DNA of 64,000 nt from Glandiceps talaboti (taxonomy: Eukaryota > Hemichordata > Enteropneusta > Spengelidae), in assembly GCF_964340395.1 (NCBI RefSeq), contig NC_135554.1:2068501-2132500 (forward strand). Direction: 5' to 3'. The translations under genes were made by a program, and so were the position numbers. The notes beneath the pieces were generated by a model. That model was not told the DNA's origin. It saw nothing but the letters and a program-made list of their open reading frames with translations, and made no database searches. Positions 1 to 12,200 of this stretch are shown here, piece after piece (positions within the stretch are counted from its first letter, which is position 1; every line of letters begins with the position of its first letter).

Positions 1-1322
1 ACAAGGCTAAGTAGAGAGAATGGCAGGCTGCTATGAAGACAAGGCTAAGTAGAGAGAATGGCAGGCTGCTATGAAGACAAGGCTAAGTAGAGAGAATGGC
101 AGGCTGCTATGAAGATAAGGCTAAGTAGAGAGAATGGCAGGCTGCTATGAAGACAAGGCTAAGTAGAGAGAATGGCAGACTGCTATGAAGACAAGGGGCA
201 AGTAGAGAGAATGGCAGGCTGCTATGAAGACAAGGGACAAGTAGAGAGAATGGCAGGCTGCTATGAAGACAAGGGGCAAGTAGAGAGAATGGCAGGCTGA
301 TATGAAGACAAGGGGCAAGTAGAGAGAATGGCAGGCTGCTATGAAGACAAGGCTAAGTAGAGAGAATGGCAGGCTGCTATGAAGACAAGGCTAAGTAGAG
401 AGAATGGCAGGCTGCTATGAAGACAAGGCTAAGTAGAGAGAATGGCAGGCTGCTATGAAGACAAGGCTAAGTAGAGAGAATGGCAGGCTGCTATGAAGAC
501 AAGGCTAAGTAGAGAGAATGGCAGGCTGCTATGAAGACAAGGCTAAGTAGAGAGAATGGCAGGCTGCTATGAAGACAAGGCTAAGTAGAGAGAATGGCAG
601 GCTGCTATGAAGACAAGGCTAAGTAGAGAGAATGGCAGGCTGCTATGAAGATAAGGCTAAGTAGAGAGAATGGCAGGCTGCTATGAAGACAAGGGGCAAG
701 TAGAGAGAATGGCAGGCTGCTATGAAGACAAGGATAAGTAGAGAGAATGGCAGGCTGCTATGAAGACAAGGCTAAGTAGAGAGAATGGCAGGCTGCTATG
801 AAGATAAGGCTAAGTAGAGAGAATGGCAGGCTGCTATGAAGACAAGGCTAAGTAGAGAGAATGGCAGACTGCTATGAAGACAAGGGACAAGTAGAGAGAA
901 TGGCAGGCTGCTATGAAGACAAGGCTAAGTAGAGAGAATGGCAGGCTGCTATGAAGACAAGGGGCAAGTAGAGAGAATGGCAGGCTGCTATGAAGACAAG
1001 GGGCAAGTAGAGAGAATGGCAGGCTGCTATGAAGACAAGGGGCAAGTAGAGAGAATGGCAGGCTGCTATGAAGATAAGGGGCAAGTAGAGAGAATGGCAG
1101 GCTGCTATGAAGACAAGGGGCAAGTAGAGAGAATGGCAGGCTGCTATGAAGACAAGGCTAAGTAGAGAGAATGGCAGGCTGCTATGAAGACAAGGGACAA
1201 GTAGAGAGAATGGCAGGCTGCTATGAAGACAAGGCTAAGTAGAGAGAATGGCAGGCTGCTATGAAGACAAGGCTAAGTAGAGAGAATGGCAGGCTGCTAT
1301 GAAGACAAGGCTAAGTAGAGCA
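1..1322. repeat. 38/39-bp minisatellite array
   Basis: About 34 head-to-tail copies of a unit containing AAGTAGAGAGAATGGCAGGC. Two length variants alternate: a 38-bp form with AAGGCTAAG and a 39-bp form with AAGGGGCAAG or AAGGGACAAG. Where several 39-bp units run together the array is open in all codons (13 codons per unit), which explains the short repetitive reading frames here; they are not genes. The array is cut by the window start. It would lie in a 3' intron of PIGW if that gene continues leftward. Confidence 0.95.
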
Positions 1323-1428
1323 AGTACTTGGTGTCATTATCTTCTACAGGTGTACATATTTACACCCTAATTTAATCAGTGGTTGGTACAAAGCACAGGT
1401 ACAGGCCAGGTCAGGTCAGGTCAGGTAA

Positions 1429-3120
1429 GGGACCGGTCAGTTTCTTTGGCCTGGGGGGGGGGGGGGGGGGCGGTGGATTGGTAGGGGGGGGTCACCCTGT
1501 TTTTGAAATTGGCAGTAGGGGGGGGGGGTCATGCTGTTTTGAAAATTGTGGATGGGGGGGGGGGGTCATTGTGTTTTAAATTGTGATGGAAGAAAAATAT
1601 CCTTTCTACAATGGCATATAGCCTTGTCTGAAATGTGGTACATGTCAATATTTGTTCTTGTCCCTGTTTCTTACATGAATTCTTTAATATTACTTATTAG
1701 TTCAAACATGACTATACATATACATATACATATACATGTATTACCTAGCTACCACACTAGTTACAGAACATGTCATGTAAATGCTTGGCTGTTTCACAAT
1801 CAATGCTTCACTTATATTGCAGTTTGGGGCAAAAGTGAACTTGTGACTTGAAGGTTTCGTAATGGCAATTTTCATAGATAGTTTATAAATGAAGTTAATC
1901 TAAATTGTTCTACTCGTCATGTTATTGACACTACAAATCACCACATCTCACCAGATTCCAGTTTCTATTATACACTAGGTATGACCACCTAAAGTTCTCT
2001 AACATACCGGTGACTTTATTATACATATATTAATGCCCCTATACTAATGTTACATGTCTATTTTATGTGATATAGGAAACTCATTTCAAACGTACATTTA
2101 GGTTAGCTTTTCGAAGCTTGGAAATATTACCTCAAAGGTTATGAATAACCTAAACATTGCCTTAGTATCTCAAGCAAAAAACTCCATATCTGCCAGGGGG
2201 AAAACCCCAAGGACTTCCTCACCCCCAGAGGTCACTCATGCATTCAACCAACAATCAGATGCACCAACAACCTTTTTACTGTCATAATGGTATTAAACTT
2301 TTCTTAAATATTTTCACCCTATTCTAATTTGAGATGATATTGTCTTTTCAAGATGTGAAATGTTTGCCAAGATAGTCTAAAATTGCCTTAATCTCCAAAT
2401 CTCCCCTACCAATGATACTACCATTAGATGTGCTGACCTACATGTATATAATGATGCCATTTAACTTTTTAAGAACATATTTCAACCCTTAGTGTAAGTT
2501 ATAAAGAATAGTTTCTGATACTTGCTGTTTTGTAAAGCATGGATTAAGTTATTGCTTGAATGGTCTAAATAGCGTAAATATTGGCTATAAGAGTAAAAAT
2601 CCTTCAGGGCTTCTAGAGGGAGACCCTCTCAGACCCCCCGCATGAGGTGGACATATCCCAGTCTCAAGCTCTTCCCCTCTTACTGTCAAGATGCTATCAA
2701 AGTATATTTCAAAAGTATTTCAACCCTATGTAGTTGTTTTTTACATGTTGGTGTTGTCTTGTAAGGCTTGGAAATTATTGTCTGAAAGGGTCTGAATAGT
2801 CTCAAAATTGACTTTTCAGGGAAAAAATCTCCAGGGCTTCTATGGGGACACCCCCTAGGATGTTGGTGACACCCCCTAGGATGTTGGTGACACCCCCTAG
2901 GATGTTGGTGTTGTCTTGTAAGGCTTGGAAATTATTGTCTGAAAGGGTCTGAATAGTCTCAAAATTGACTTTTCAGGGAAAAAAATCACGTTTTAGAATT
3001 AAGTGATAGGGGGGATCAGCCTGTTTTGGGTTTTACAGATAGGGGGGTCAGTGACTTTTTGTCGGCCCGATTTAAGAATCCCCCCCCCCCCCCCCCAGGC
3101 TGGAGAAACTGACCGGTCCC
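1429..3120. mobile_element. PIF/Harbinger-like non-autonomous DNA element
   Basis: The two ends are inverted copies: the left end reads GGGACCGGTCAGTTTCT, then about CCTGGGGGG, and the right end is its reverse complement after a C-rich run. Each end is followed inward by poly-G or poly-C and by GGGGGTCA-type motifs. The 3-bp sequence TAA flanks both ends (1426-1428 and 3121-3123), the target duplication expected of PIF/Harbinger elements. No transposase frame is visible. Inside, an 80-bp segment is duplicated (about 2745-2830 and 2903-2985), linked by three short copies of a CCCCCTAGGATGTTGGTG unit. Confidence 0.6.
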
Positions 3121-3123
3121 TAA

Positions 3124-3961
3124 AGACTGAATACTTTTTTTGATTCACATTCACATTTACATTCGGATCAAAAGATCCTTCATCTGTTTTTATTTGCAAT
3201 ATATATCTTTTATAAATGCTAATTTAACAATGTAAGTACTGGAATATGTTCACATTCTGTTGAAAGTATCTATGATAAATACTCTGAACTGCCCAAGCAA
3301 TATCTCTCTTGACAACCATTAATTACCAATTTTAATTACTGCTCACATGGAGCATGCACATTTAGATGTAAAGCCTATTTGTTAGAAGTGAGTAGATGCA
3401 CACAATGCTAGAAATCCACAATTACAAATAATAAAATGTACCCATCACCCAACCTCATTTTTTGTGGCAAATTCCATTCACCTTTGATGCAATGCATATG
3501 TTAGTCTCGGTTACCCAGACACTTGCCATTGAGGGATCAACCCCTGCTGGGAGTGGAGCCCTCAATGGCAAGAGTCTGGGTAATCAAGACTATGTATATG
3601 TACCAATATATATTTAAGGCATAATTTAGAACATTCATATAACATTCATATAACATAGATTTAATATAAGGTTTGGCTATCCCCTACACATATCATGTTG
3701 TTGAATTATTTATCAATACACCAAATTCTTAATTCTGTGTCATTTGGGTATAGATATTTTATAAATGAACACAGTGTCATTTGGGTATGGATATATTATA
3801 AATGAACACAGTGTCATTTGGGTATGGATATATTAGAAACTACTATATTCTAAAATATGACTTCCATTTTCAATAATGGAGAATGCATGGCTGTGTTTTT
3901 TGCAATCATAGTGTCTTGTCTAATCAGAAATTTAAGGTGCTTCCCAGTGACATTTAGTATG
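3124..3961. other. AT-rich non-coding DNA with a small foldback and a short tandem repeat
   Basis: No coding exon is recognisable on either strand. It contains the foldback at 3502-3592 (listed separately) and three copies of a roughly 38-bp unit with GTGTCATTTGGGTATGGATA at about 3736-3838. Confidence 0.5.
3502..3592. mobile_element. Foldback MITE, possibly Tc1/mariner type
   Basis: Two 34-nt arms (3502-3535 and 3559-3592) are inverted copies with a few mismatches around a 23-nt loop. The outer ends read TAGTCT and AGACTA, so a TA target duplication around GTCTCGGTTACCCAGAC-like termini is possible. It is short, has no coding capacity, and was classified only on its ends. Confidence 0.5.
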
Positions 3962-4217
3962 AAAATCATAATGTTTAATGTGCTATAATTATACATCACC
4001 TATGATATCTCACAAAATCATAATGTTTAATGTGCTATAATTATACATCACCTATGATATCTCACAAAATCATAATGTTTAATGTGTTATAATTATACAT
4101 CACTTATGATATCTCACAAAATCATAATGTTTAATGTGCTGTAATTATACATCACTTATGATATCTCACAAAATCATAATGTTTAATGTGTTATAATTAT
4201 ACATCACTTATGATATC
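3962..4217. repeat. 52-bp tandem repeat, five copies
   Basis: Five units containing ATCATAATGTTTAATGTG and CATCACYTATGATATCTCAC, with few differences. The Rex1-type element begins at the end of the last copy. Confidence 0.9.
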
Positions 4218-6008
4218 GACAGCAATGTTCGCGTAAAACTTAAGGCAAAGTGCGATGCATTCAAGGCAAATGTCGCTGCTTAGAAGTCAAAATATGAACT
4301 GAACAAAGCAATTCGATCTGCTAAACGACAATATCGGGAAAAACTGGAAAATCAGCTCAAAGATAATGACTCACGACGGTTATGGATACGACTGGGAGCA
4401 GTTACATCGTATAAAAGCAAATGTACTGCAATAGTTGACACCGATACAAGTCTTCCTGGTCGTTTCAATGACTTTTATGCTCGTTTTGACAAGGTGAACT
4501 TAGATCCCCCCCCCCTTACGCCTTGATCATGACAACGATGACACACCCTTTACTATCCTCGGGTCTGATGATGTACGCAAGTGTTTTGCGAGTGTAAATG
4601 TACGCAAAGCAGCAGGTCCGGACAATATCCCATCTTGAGCCCTTCGTCACTGCTCTGAACAGCTGTCGAGTGTATTTGCGGACATATTTAATACCTCACT
4701 TTCACAGTGTGTCATGCCATCCTGTTTCAAGAAATCTACAATATTTCCCATACCGAAGAAATTCCCAGTCAAGTGTTGGAATAGGCTGCTTACTCTTACA
4801 TCTGTCATCATGAAATGCTTCGAACGCATAGTCTTACACCATATTAAGTCTATATTATCAAAGTCTATTGACCCATATCAGTTTGCATACTGCACCAATC
4901 GCTCTGTAGAAGATGCTGTATCAATTGCACTTCATTCAGTATTAACTCATCCAGATAAACGTAATTCATATGCACGAATGCTATTTGTCGATTTCAGCTC
5001 TGCGTTTAACACTATTATTCCATCCAAGTTAGTCATAAAACTTTCTGACCTTGGAATTAGCCGTTCCATGTGTAGGTGGATCTTACTAAGTAAGTTTTCT
5101 CTATGATAGGCCACAGATTGTTAAAATCTATAGCATTGTATCTTCTTCATTAATTCTTAATACAGGAGCTCCTCAGGGTTGTGTCCTAAGTCCTTTACTG
5201 TACTCCCTTTTCACCTATGACTGTACTCCCTTGTATAATGAAACGTACTTGTAAAGTTTGCCGATGACACACAGCCATAGGTTTAATTACTGATAATGAC
5301 TAGTCTGCGTATAGGAGGGAAATTGCAAATTTGGCAAACTGGTGTAGTGTCAACAATCTTGAACTGAATGTGAACAAAACCAAAGAAGTAATCATCGATT
5401 TTAGGGAGGGCCATACGACTCATGCTCCGATTAACATCAATGATAGAACATATTTTCTGAGGCATTTTTGAAGAAAATTGGCATGAGTAATTCCATTCTA
5501 GTCAACTTTTATCGCAGTGTTATAGAGAGTATTTTAACATATGCTATCACAGTCTGGTTCAATAATATAACCAAGGATGAATTGAATTCACTTGAGCGGG
5601 TTGTGCAGACAGCACAAAGAATCATTGGCACAGAATTGCCATCATTACATTCCATTTATAAGTCACGTACTATGCACAAAGCAAAAGCCATTATTCAGGA
5701 TTCTAGCCACCCAGCACATGATTTCTTTAAACTTTTACCCTCTAGTAGGCGGTATAGGACCATCAGAACAAGAACAGAACGTTTTAGGAAGAGTTTTTAT
5801 CCATCTGCGATCCATATTTTAAACCAAATATAGACATCTACCGCCTGTTTTATTATAACTTGTCTTAATATTGTTTTTTAGTATCGTGTGTGTTTTATTG
5901 TCCGTTGTGTCATTCTTTTATATTCTTAGTTTTAGTCCCGTTAAGTTTTTTTTATGAGCTCGTGTGAAAAATCAATTTCCAATGCTTTGTTAGCATATGG
6001 CAAATAAA

Positions 6009-6050
<42 letters not shown>

Positions 6051-6055
6051 TTATT
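4217..6055 (+). pseudogene. Rex1-type (CR1 group) non-LTR retrotransposon, 5' truncated and broken
   Basis: Translated fragments in changing frames match the reverse-transcriptase ORF of Rex1/Babar-like non-LTR elements. They include RFNDFYARFD (about 4470), KAAGPDNIP (about 4606), MKCFERIVLHHIKS (from 4810), FVDFSSAFNTIIPSKL (from 4986), GAPQGCVLSPLLYS (about 5167), the catalytic KFADDT (about 5256) and NKTKEVIIDFREGH (about 5375). After a gap around 5460 follows RSVIESILTYAITVWFNN (from about 5508), then SSHPAHDFFKLLP. Several stop codons and frameshifts break it and no endonuclease domain is present, so it is dead. The 3' end is AATAAAG followed by an ATT microsatellite (about 6010-6053), a typical CR1/Rex1 tail. 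Its end lies only about 32 bp from a PIGW exon. Confidence 0.85.
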
Positions 6056-6087
6056 AAGTGTATGTTGATAAAACACTTGTAACTTAC

Positions 6088-6229
6088 AGTCCAAATGATA
6101 AACGGTAAATTGGCCATTCTCCTTGATACAGGTTGGATATTTTCTGTACTGATCATAAGAGACAGCCATAAGATAATGTCCAGTAGCAGTAACCATAAAA
6201 AGGCTTGACACCAGTCTTGTATAGTAGAC
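6088..6229 (-). CDS. PIGW: PIGW exon 5
   Basis: Acceptor TTTCAG ends at 6230 and donor GTAAGT begins at 6087. It encodes residues 333-380, including a hydrophobic stretch ([15 protein letters not shown]) and the family motif VSRRMANL. It ends on a codon boundary. A Rex1 3' tail sits about 32 bp into the following intron. Confidence 0.88.
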
Positions 6230-9200
6230 CTGAAATCATATAAGTCTTTGTTCAACTGACATATATTAAGTCATGTACATCAACATCCCATCTAAATCTC
6301 TAAGTAGGTGAAATATAATACACACTGTAGTCCAGGTTCAAACCCATCTAAATCTCTAAGTAGGTGAAATATAATACACACTGTAGTCCACGTTCAAACC
6401 CATCTAAATCTCTAAGTAGGTGAAATATAATACACACTGTAGTCCACATTCAAACCCATCTAAATCTCTAAGTAGGTGAAATATAATACACACTGTAGTC
6501 CACGTTCAAACCCATCTAAATCTCTAAGTAGGTGAAATATAATACACACTGTAGTCCACGTTCAAACCCATCTAAATCTCTAAGTAGGTGAAATATAATA
6601 CACACTGTAGTCCAGGTTCAAACCCATCTAAATCTCTAAGTAGGTGAAATATAATACACACTGTAGTCCACATTCAAACCCATCTAAATCTCTAAGTAGG
6701 TGAAATATAATACACACTGTAGTCCAGGTTCAAACCCATCCTGTGCTGGCTTGGCAAATCTAATAAAAATTAACCACTTCTGTATATAAGATGCTCTGAG
6801 TTTGACCCTACTGAACAATGCAGGTTTTTCCCAGATACTCCCTTTGGTGTTCTCCTGTACTAACACTTGGGTGTTCCTATAGTGACGACAATTCAACAAA
6901 TCTCCCAATATATTTGGGCTAATAAAGATTTCACTGTTATTATTACAAGTGATTGCCATATCCCAAGTACAATATTATCATCTCATCTGGATGAAATGTT
7001 TATGTAAATAATCATATCAAAATGGTTCTATGATATCAGTACTTGAATGTAATTGAGTGTGCTTAATAAATTACTATGATATCAGTACTTGAATGTAATT
7101 GAGTGTGCTTAATAAATTACTATGATATCAGTACTTGAATGTTATTGAGTGTGCTTAATAAATTACTATGATATCAGTATACAAATGTAATTGAGTGTGC
7201 TTAATAAATTACTACGATATCAGTACTTGAATGTAATTGAGTGTGCTTAATAAATTACTACGATATCAGTACTTGAATGTAATTGAGTGTGCTTAATAAA
7301 TTACTATGATATCAGTATACAAATGTAATTGAGTGTGCTTAATAAATTACTATGATATCCGTATACAAATGTAATTGAGTGTGCTTAATAAATTACTACG
7401 ATATCAGTATACAAATGTAATTGAGTGTGCTTAATAAATTACTATGATATCAGTACTTGAATGTAATTGAGTGTGCTTAATAAATTACTACGATATCAGT
7501 ACTTGAATGTAATTGAGTGTGCTTATTAAATTACTATGATATCAGTACTTGAATGTAATTGAGTGTGCTTAATAAATTACTATGATATCAGTACTTGTAT
7601 GTAATTGAGTGTGCTTAATAAATTACTATGATATCAGTACTTGAATGTTATTGAGTGTGCTTAATAAATTACTACGATATCAGTATACAAATGTAATTGA
7701 GTGTGCTTAATAAATTACTATGATATCAGTACTTGTATGTAATTGAGTGTGCTTAATAAATTACTATGATATCAGTACTTGAATGTAATTGAGTGTGCTT
7801 ATTAAATTACTATGATATCAGTATACAAATGTAATTGAGTGTGCTTAATAAATTACTATGATATCAGTACTTGAATGTAATTGAGTGTGCTTAATAAATT
7901 ACTATGATATCAGTATACAAATGTAATTGAGTGTGCTTAATAAATTACTATGATATCAGTACTTGAATGTAATTGAGTGTGCTTATTAAATTACTATGAT
8001 ATCAGTACTTGAATGTAATTGAGTGTGCTTATTAAATTACTATGATATCAGTACTTGAATGTAATTGAGTGTGCTTAATAAATTACTATGATATCAGTAC
8101 TTGAATGTAATTGAGTGTGCTTAATAAATTACTATGATATCAGTATACAAATGTAATTGAGTGTGCTTAATAAATTACTATGATATCAGTATATGAATGT
8201 AATTGAGTGTGCTTAATAAATTACTACGATATCAGTACTTGAATGTAATTGAGTGTGCTTAATAAATTACTATGATATCAGTATACAAATGTAATTGAGT
8301 GTGCTTAATAAATTACTATGATATCAGTATACAAATGTAATTGAGTGTGCTTAATAAATTACTATGATATCAGTATACAAATGTAATTGAGTGTGCTTAA
8401 TAAATTACTATGATATCAGTATATGAATGTAATTGAGTGTGCTTAATAAATTACTAAGATATCAGTATACAAATGTAATTGAGTGTGCTTAATAAATTAC
8501 TACGATATCAGTACTTGAATTTAATTGAGTGTGCTTAATAAATTACTATGATATCAGTATTTGAATGTAATTGAGTGTGCTTAATAAATTACTATGATAT
8601 CAGTATACAAATGTAATTGAGTGTGCTTAATAAATTACTATGATATCAGTATATGAATGTAATTGAGTGTGCTTAATAAATTACTATGATATCAGTATAC
8701 AAATGTAATTGAGTGTGCTTAATAAATTACTATGATATCAGTACTTGAATGTAATTGAGTGTGCTTAATAAATTACTATGATATCAGTATTTGAATGTAA
8801 TTGAGTGTGCTTATTAAATTACTATGATATCAGTATACAAATGTAATTGAGTGTGCTTAATAAATTACTATGATATCAGTATATGAATGTAATTGAGTGT
8901 GCTTAATAAATTACTATGATATCAGTACTTGAATGTAATTGAGTGTGCTTAATAAATTACTAAGATATCAGTATACAAATGTAATTGAGTGTGCTTAATA
9001 AATTACTACGATATCAGTACTTGAATGTAATTGAGTGTGCTTATTAAATTACTATGATATCAGTACTTGAATGTAATTGAGTGTGCTTAATAAATTACTA
9101 TGATATCAGTACTTGAATGTAATTGAGTGTGCTTAATAAATTACTAAGATATCAGTATACAAATGTAATTGAGTGTGCTTAATAAATTACTACGATATCA

Positions 9201-12200
9201 GTACTTGAATGTAATTGAGTGTGCTTATTAAATTACTATGATATCAGTACTTGAATGTAATTGAGTGTGCTTAATAAATTACTATGATATCAGTACTTGA
9301 ATGTAATTGAGTGTGCTTAATAAATTACTATGATATCAGTATACAAATGTAATTGAGTGTGCTTAATAAATTACTATGATATCAGTACTTGAATGTAATT
9401 GAGTGTGCTTAATAAATTACTATGATATCAGTATATGAATGTAATTGAGTGTGCTTAATAAATTACTATGATATCAGTACTTGAATGTAATTGAGTGTGC
9501 TTAATAAATTACTATGATATCAGTACTTGAATGTAATTGAGTGTGCTTAATAAATTACTACGATATCAGTACTTGAATGTAATTGAGTGTGCTTAATAAA
9601 TTACTATGATATCAGTACTTGAATGTAATTGAGTGTGCTTAATAAATCACTAAGATATCAGTACTTGTATGTGACACTATGTAAGTAAAAACTTTCCTAT
9701 TTGAACAGAAAATAATGAATTTATACTGTGGTCATTCCATGTAATGACAATATACATCTATATAATTTATACTGTGGTCATTCCATGTAATGACAATATA
9801 CATCTACATTGTATATAATTTATACTGTGGTCATTCCATGTAATGACAATATCTATATAATTGGTTTTGCAGTGCTAAATAAAACAGTCCAAATGTTCAA
9901 AATTGCCACTATTTTCCTTATTATTATAATTTAAACATATTTAATCAAACATCTAGTTTTCTTCTTTCCACTGGAAAATGCCGATGACAAAAAGGTTTTG
10001 TCACTATGAGTCTTTGATATTGACATTACAAGCCAATTCTCACACTCACTGATATCAGACAATAACATATTTGAGTAAAAGAATGGAAGCTTAAAAACCT
10101 GTTTTTGAAAAGAAACATTCCTAGTTGAACTCCAGCAAAGTAGATGGCCATATATCCCAAAGTTGAGAATATCCCTTCACGATTGGCATTCAGGAAACCC
10201 ACTCTTGTGTTGTTACCATCACTACCATGAAGGACCATGTCTTCTAGTCCAAGATTGGTCAAACAGTATTGGTAGCCAATAGCAACAACACATGAAATCA
10301 CTAGACTCAGTTTATGGCTGATGAATGTCAAGCATAGAGTTGACATCACCTGGAAGATGAAAATTAAACATTTGTGTTGGCTCATCAAAAATTGTTACAA
10401 GCTCCACAGGATGACATTCAATTGCAATAAGTGCCAAAGAATGTACTAATGTGTTACACACATTACTACCTAGCTATAATAAATGTAACATGTTATAAAA
10501 CTTACTACCTAGTGATATTAAATGTAACGTGTTATAAAACTTACTACCTAGTGATATTAAATGTAACGTGTTATAAAACTTACTACCTAGTGATATTAAA
10601 TGTAACGTGTTATAAAACTTACTACCTAGTGATATTAAATGTAACGTGTTATAAAACTTACTACCTAGTGATATTAAATGTAACGTGTTATAAAACTTAC
10701 TACCTAGTGATATTAAATGTAACGTGTTATAAAACTTACTACCTAGTGATATTAAATGTAACGTGTTATAAAACTTACTACCTAGTGATATTAAAAGTAA
10801 CGTGTTATAAAACTTACTACCTAGTGATATTAAATGTAACGTGTTATAAAACTTACTACCTAGTGATATTAAATGTAACGTGTTATAAAACTTACTACCT
10901 AGTGATATTAAATGTAACGTGTTATAAAACTTACTACCTAGTGATATTAAATGTAACGTGTTATAAAACTTACTACCTAGTGATATTAAATGTAACGTGT
11001 TATAAAACTTACTACCTAGTGATATTAAATGTAACGTGTTATAAAACTTACTACCTAGTGATATTAAATGTAACGTGTTATAAAACTTACTACCTAGTGA
11101 TATTAAATGTAACGTGTTATAAAACTTACTACCTAGTGATATTAAATGTAACGTGTTATAAAACTTACTACCTAGTGATATTAAATGTAACGTGTTATAA
11201 AACTTACTACCTAGTGATATTAAATGTAATGTGTTATAAAACTTACTACCTAGTGATATTAAATGTAATGTGTTATAAAACTTACTACCTAGTGATATTA
11301 AATGTAACGTGTTATAAAACTTACTACCTAGTGATATTAAATGTAACGTGTTATAAAACTTACTACCTAGTGATATTAAATGTAACGTGTTATAAAACTT
11401 ACTACCTAGTGATATTAAATGTAACGTGTTATAAAACTTACTACCTAGTGATATTAAATGTAACGTGTTATAAAACTTACTACCTAGTGATATTAAATGT
11501 AACGTGTTATAAAACTTACTACCTAGTGATATTAAATGTAACGTGTTATAAAACTTACTACCTAGTGATATTAAATGTAATGTGTTATAAAACTTACTAC
11601 CTAGTGATATTAAATGTAATGTGTTATAAAACTTACTACCTAGTGATATTAAATGTAACGTGTTATAAAACTTACTACCTAGTGATATTAAATGTAAACG
11701 TGTTATAAAACTTACTACCTAGTGATATTAAATGTAACGTGTTATAAAACTTACTACCAAGCTTTATCAGAGTTAGCGCTAGGATTTTAAAACTAATAGC
11801 CACAATCTTCATTTGTGGTGAAAAATGCACATTTGTTTTTAGCCACAGAGAACCAAGATTGGCATGGGTTTATTGTTAGCAAATATTTGGTTATTGCTTT
11901 GAAGTTGTGGAACACAACATGCAGTCACAGTTCTGGCCTGTAATTATCAGCTAAACCTCTTAGTGCAGTGTGACCTGTAAAATTTGAATATGACCCAACG
12001 TATGGAAAACATATAAACAGTTTCATGTTCTCCGTGGCCATTTCCTGACGTGGAGAGTACATCTTGGGTAGTTCAGAAACTATGTGCTATTATCATTATC
12101 TATCGACGTGATTGGTTACTTATTAACAGACTGGTTAAACAGGGTTTGCATCAATATGACAGCCATTACGGCAAAACCCCTTCCATTCATGGGTGAAGAG

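Noticed and set aside
938-1165. MAGCYEDKGQVER repeat frame
   Set aside because: Translation of the 39-bp variant units; other units break the frame.
6287-6740. Cluster of tRNA genes suggested by GGTTCAAACCC boxes
   Set aside because: No cloverleaf or acceptor stem can be formed; the boxes belong to a SINE head.
10431-11708. 425-codon frame of [13 protein letters not shown] repeats
   Set aside because: It arises because the 39-bp unit is a multiple of three, lies in an intron of PIGW on the other strand, and has no start or end context of a gene.
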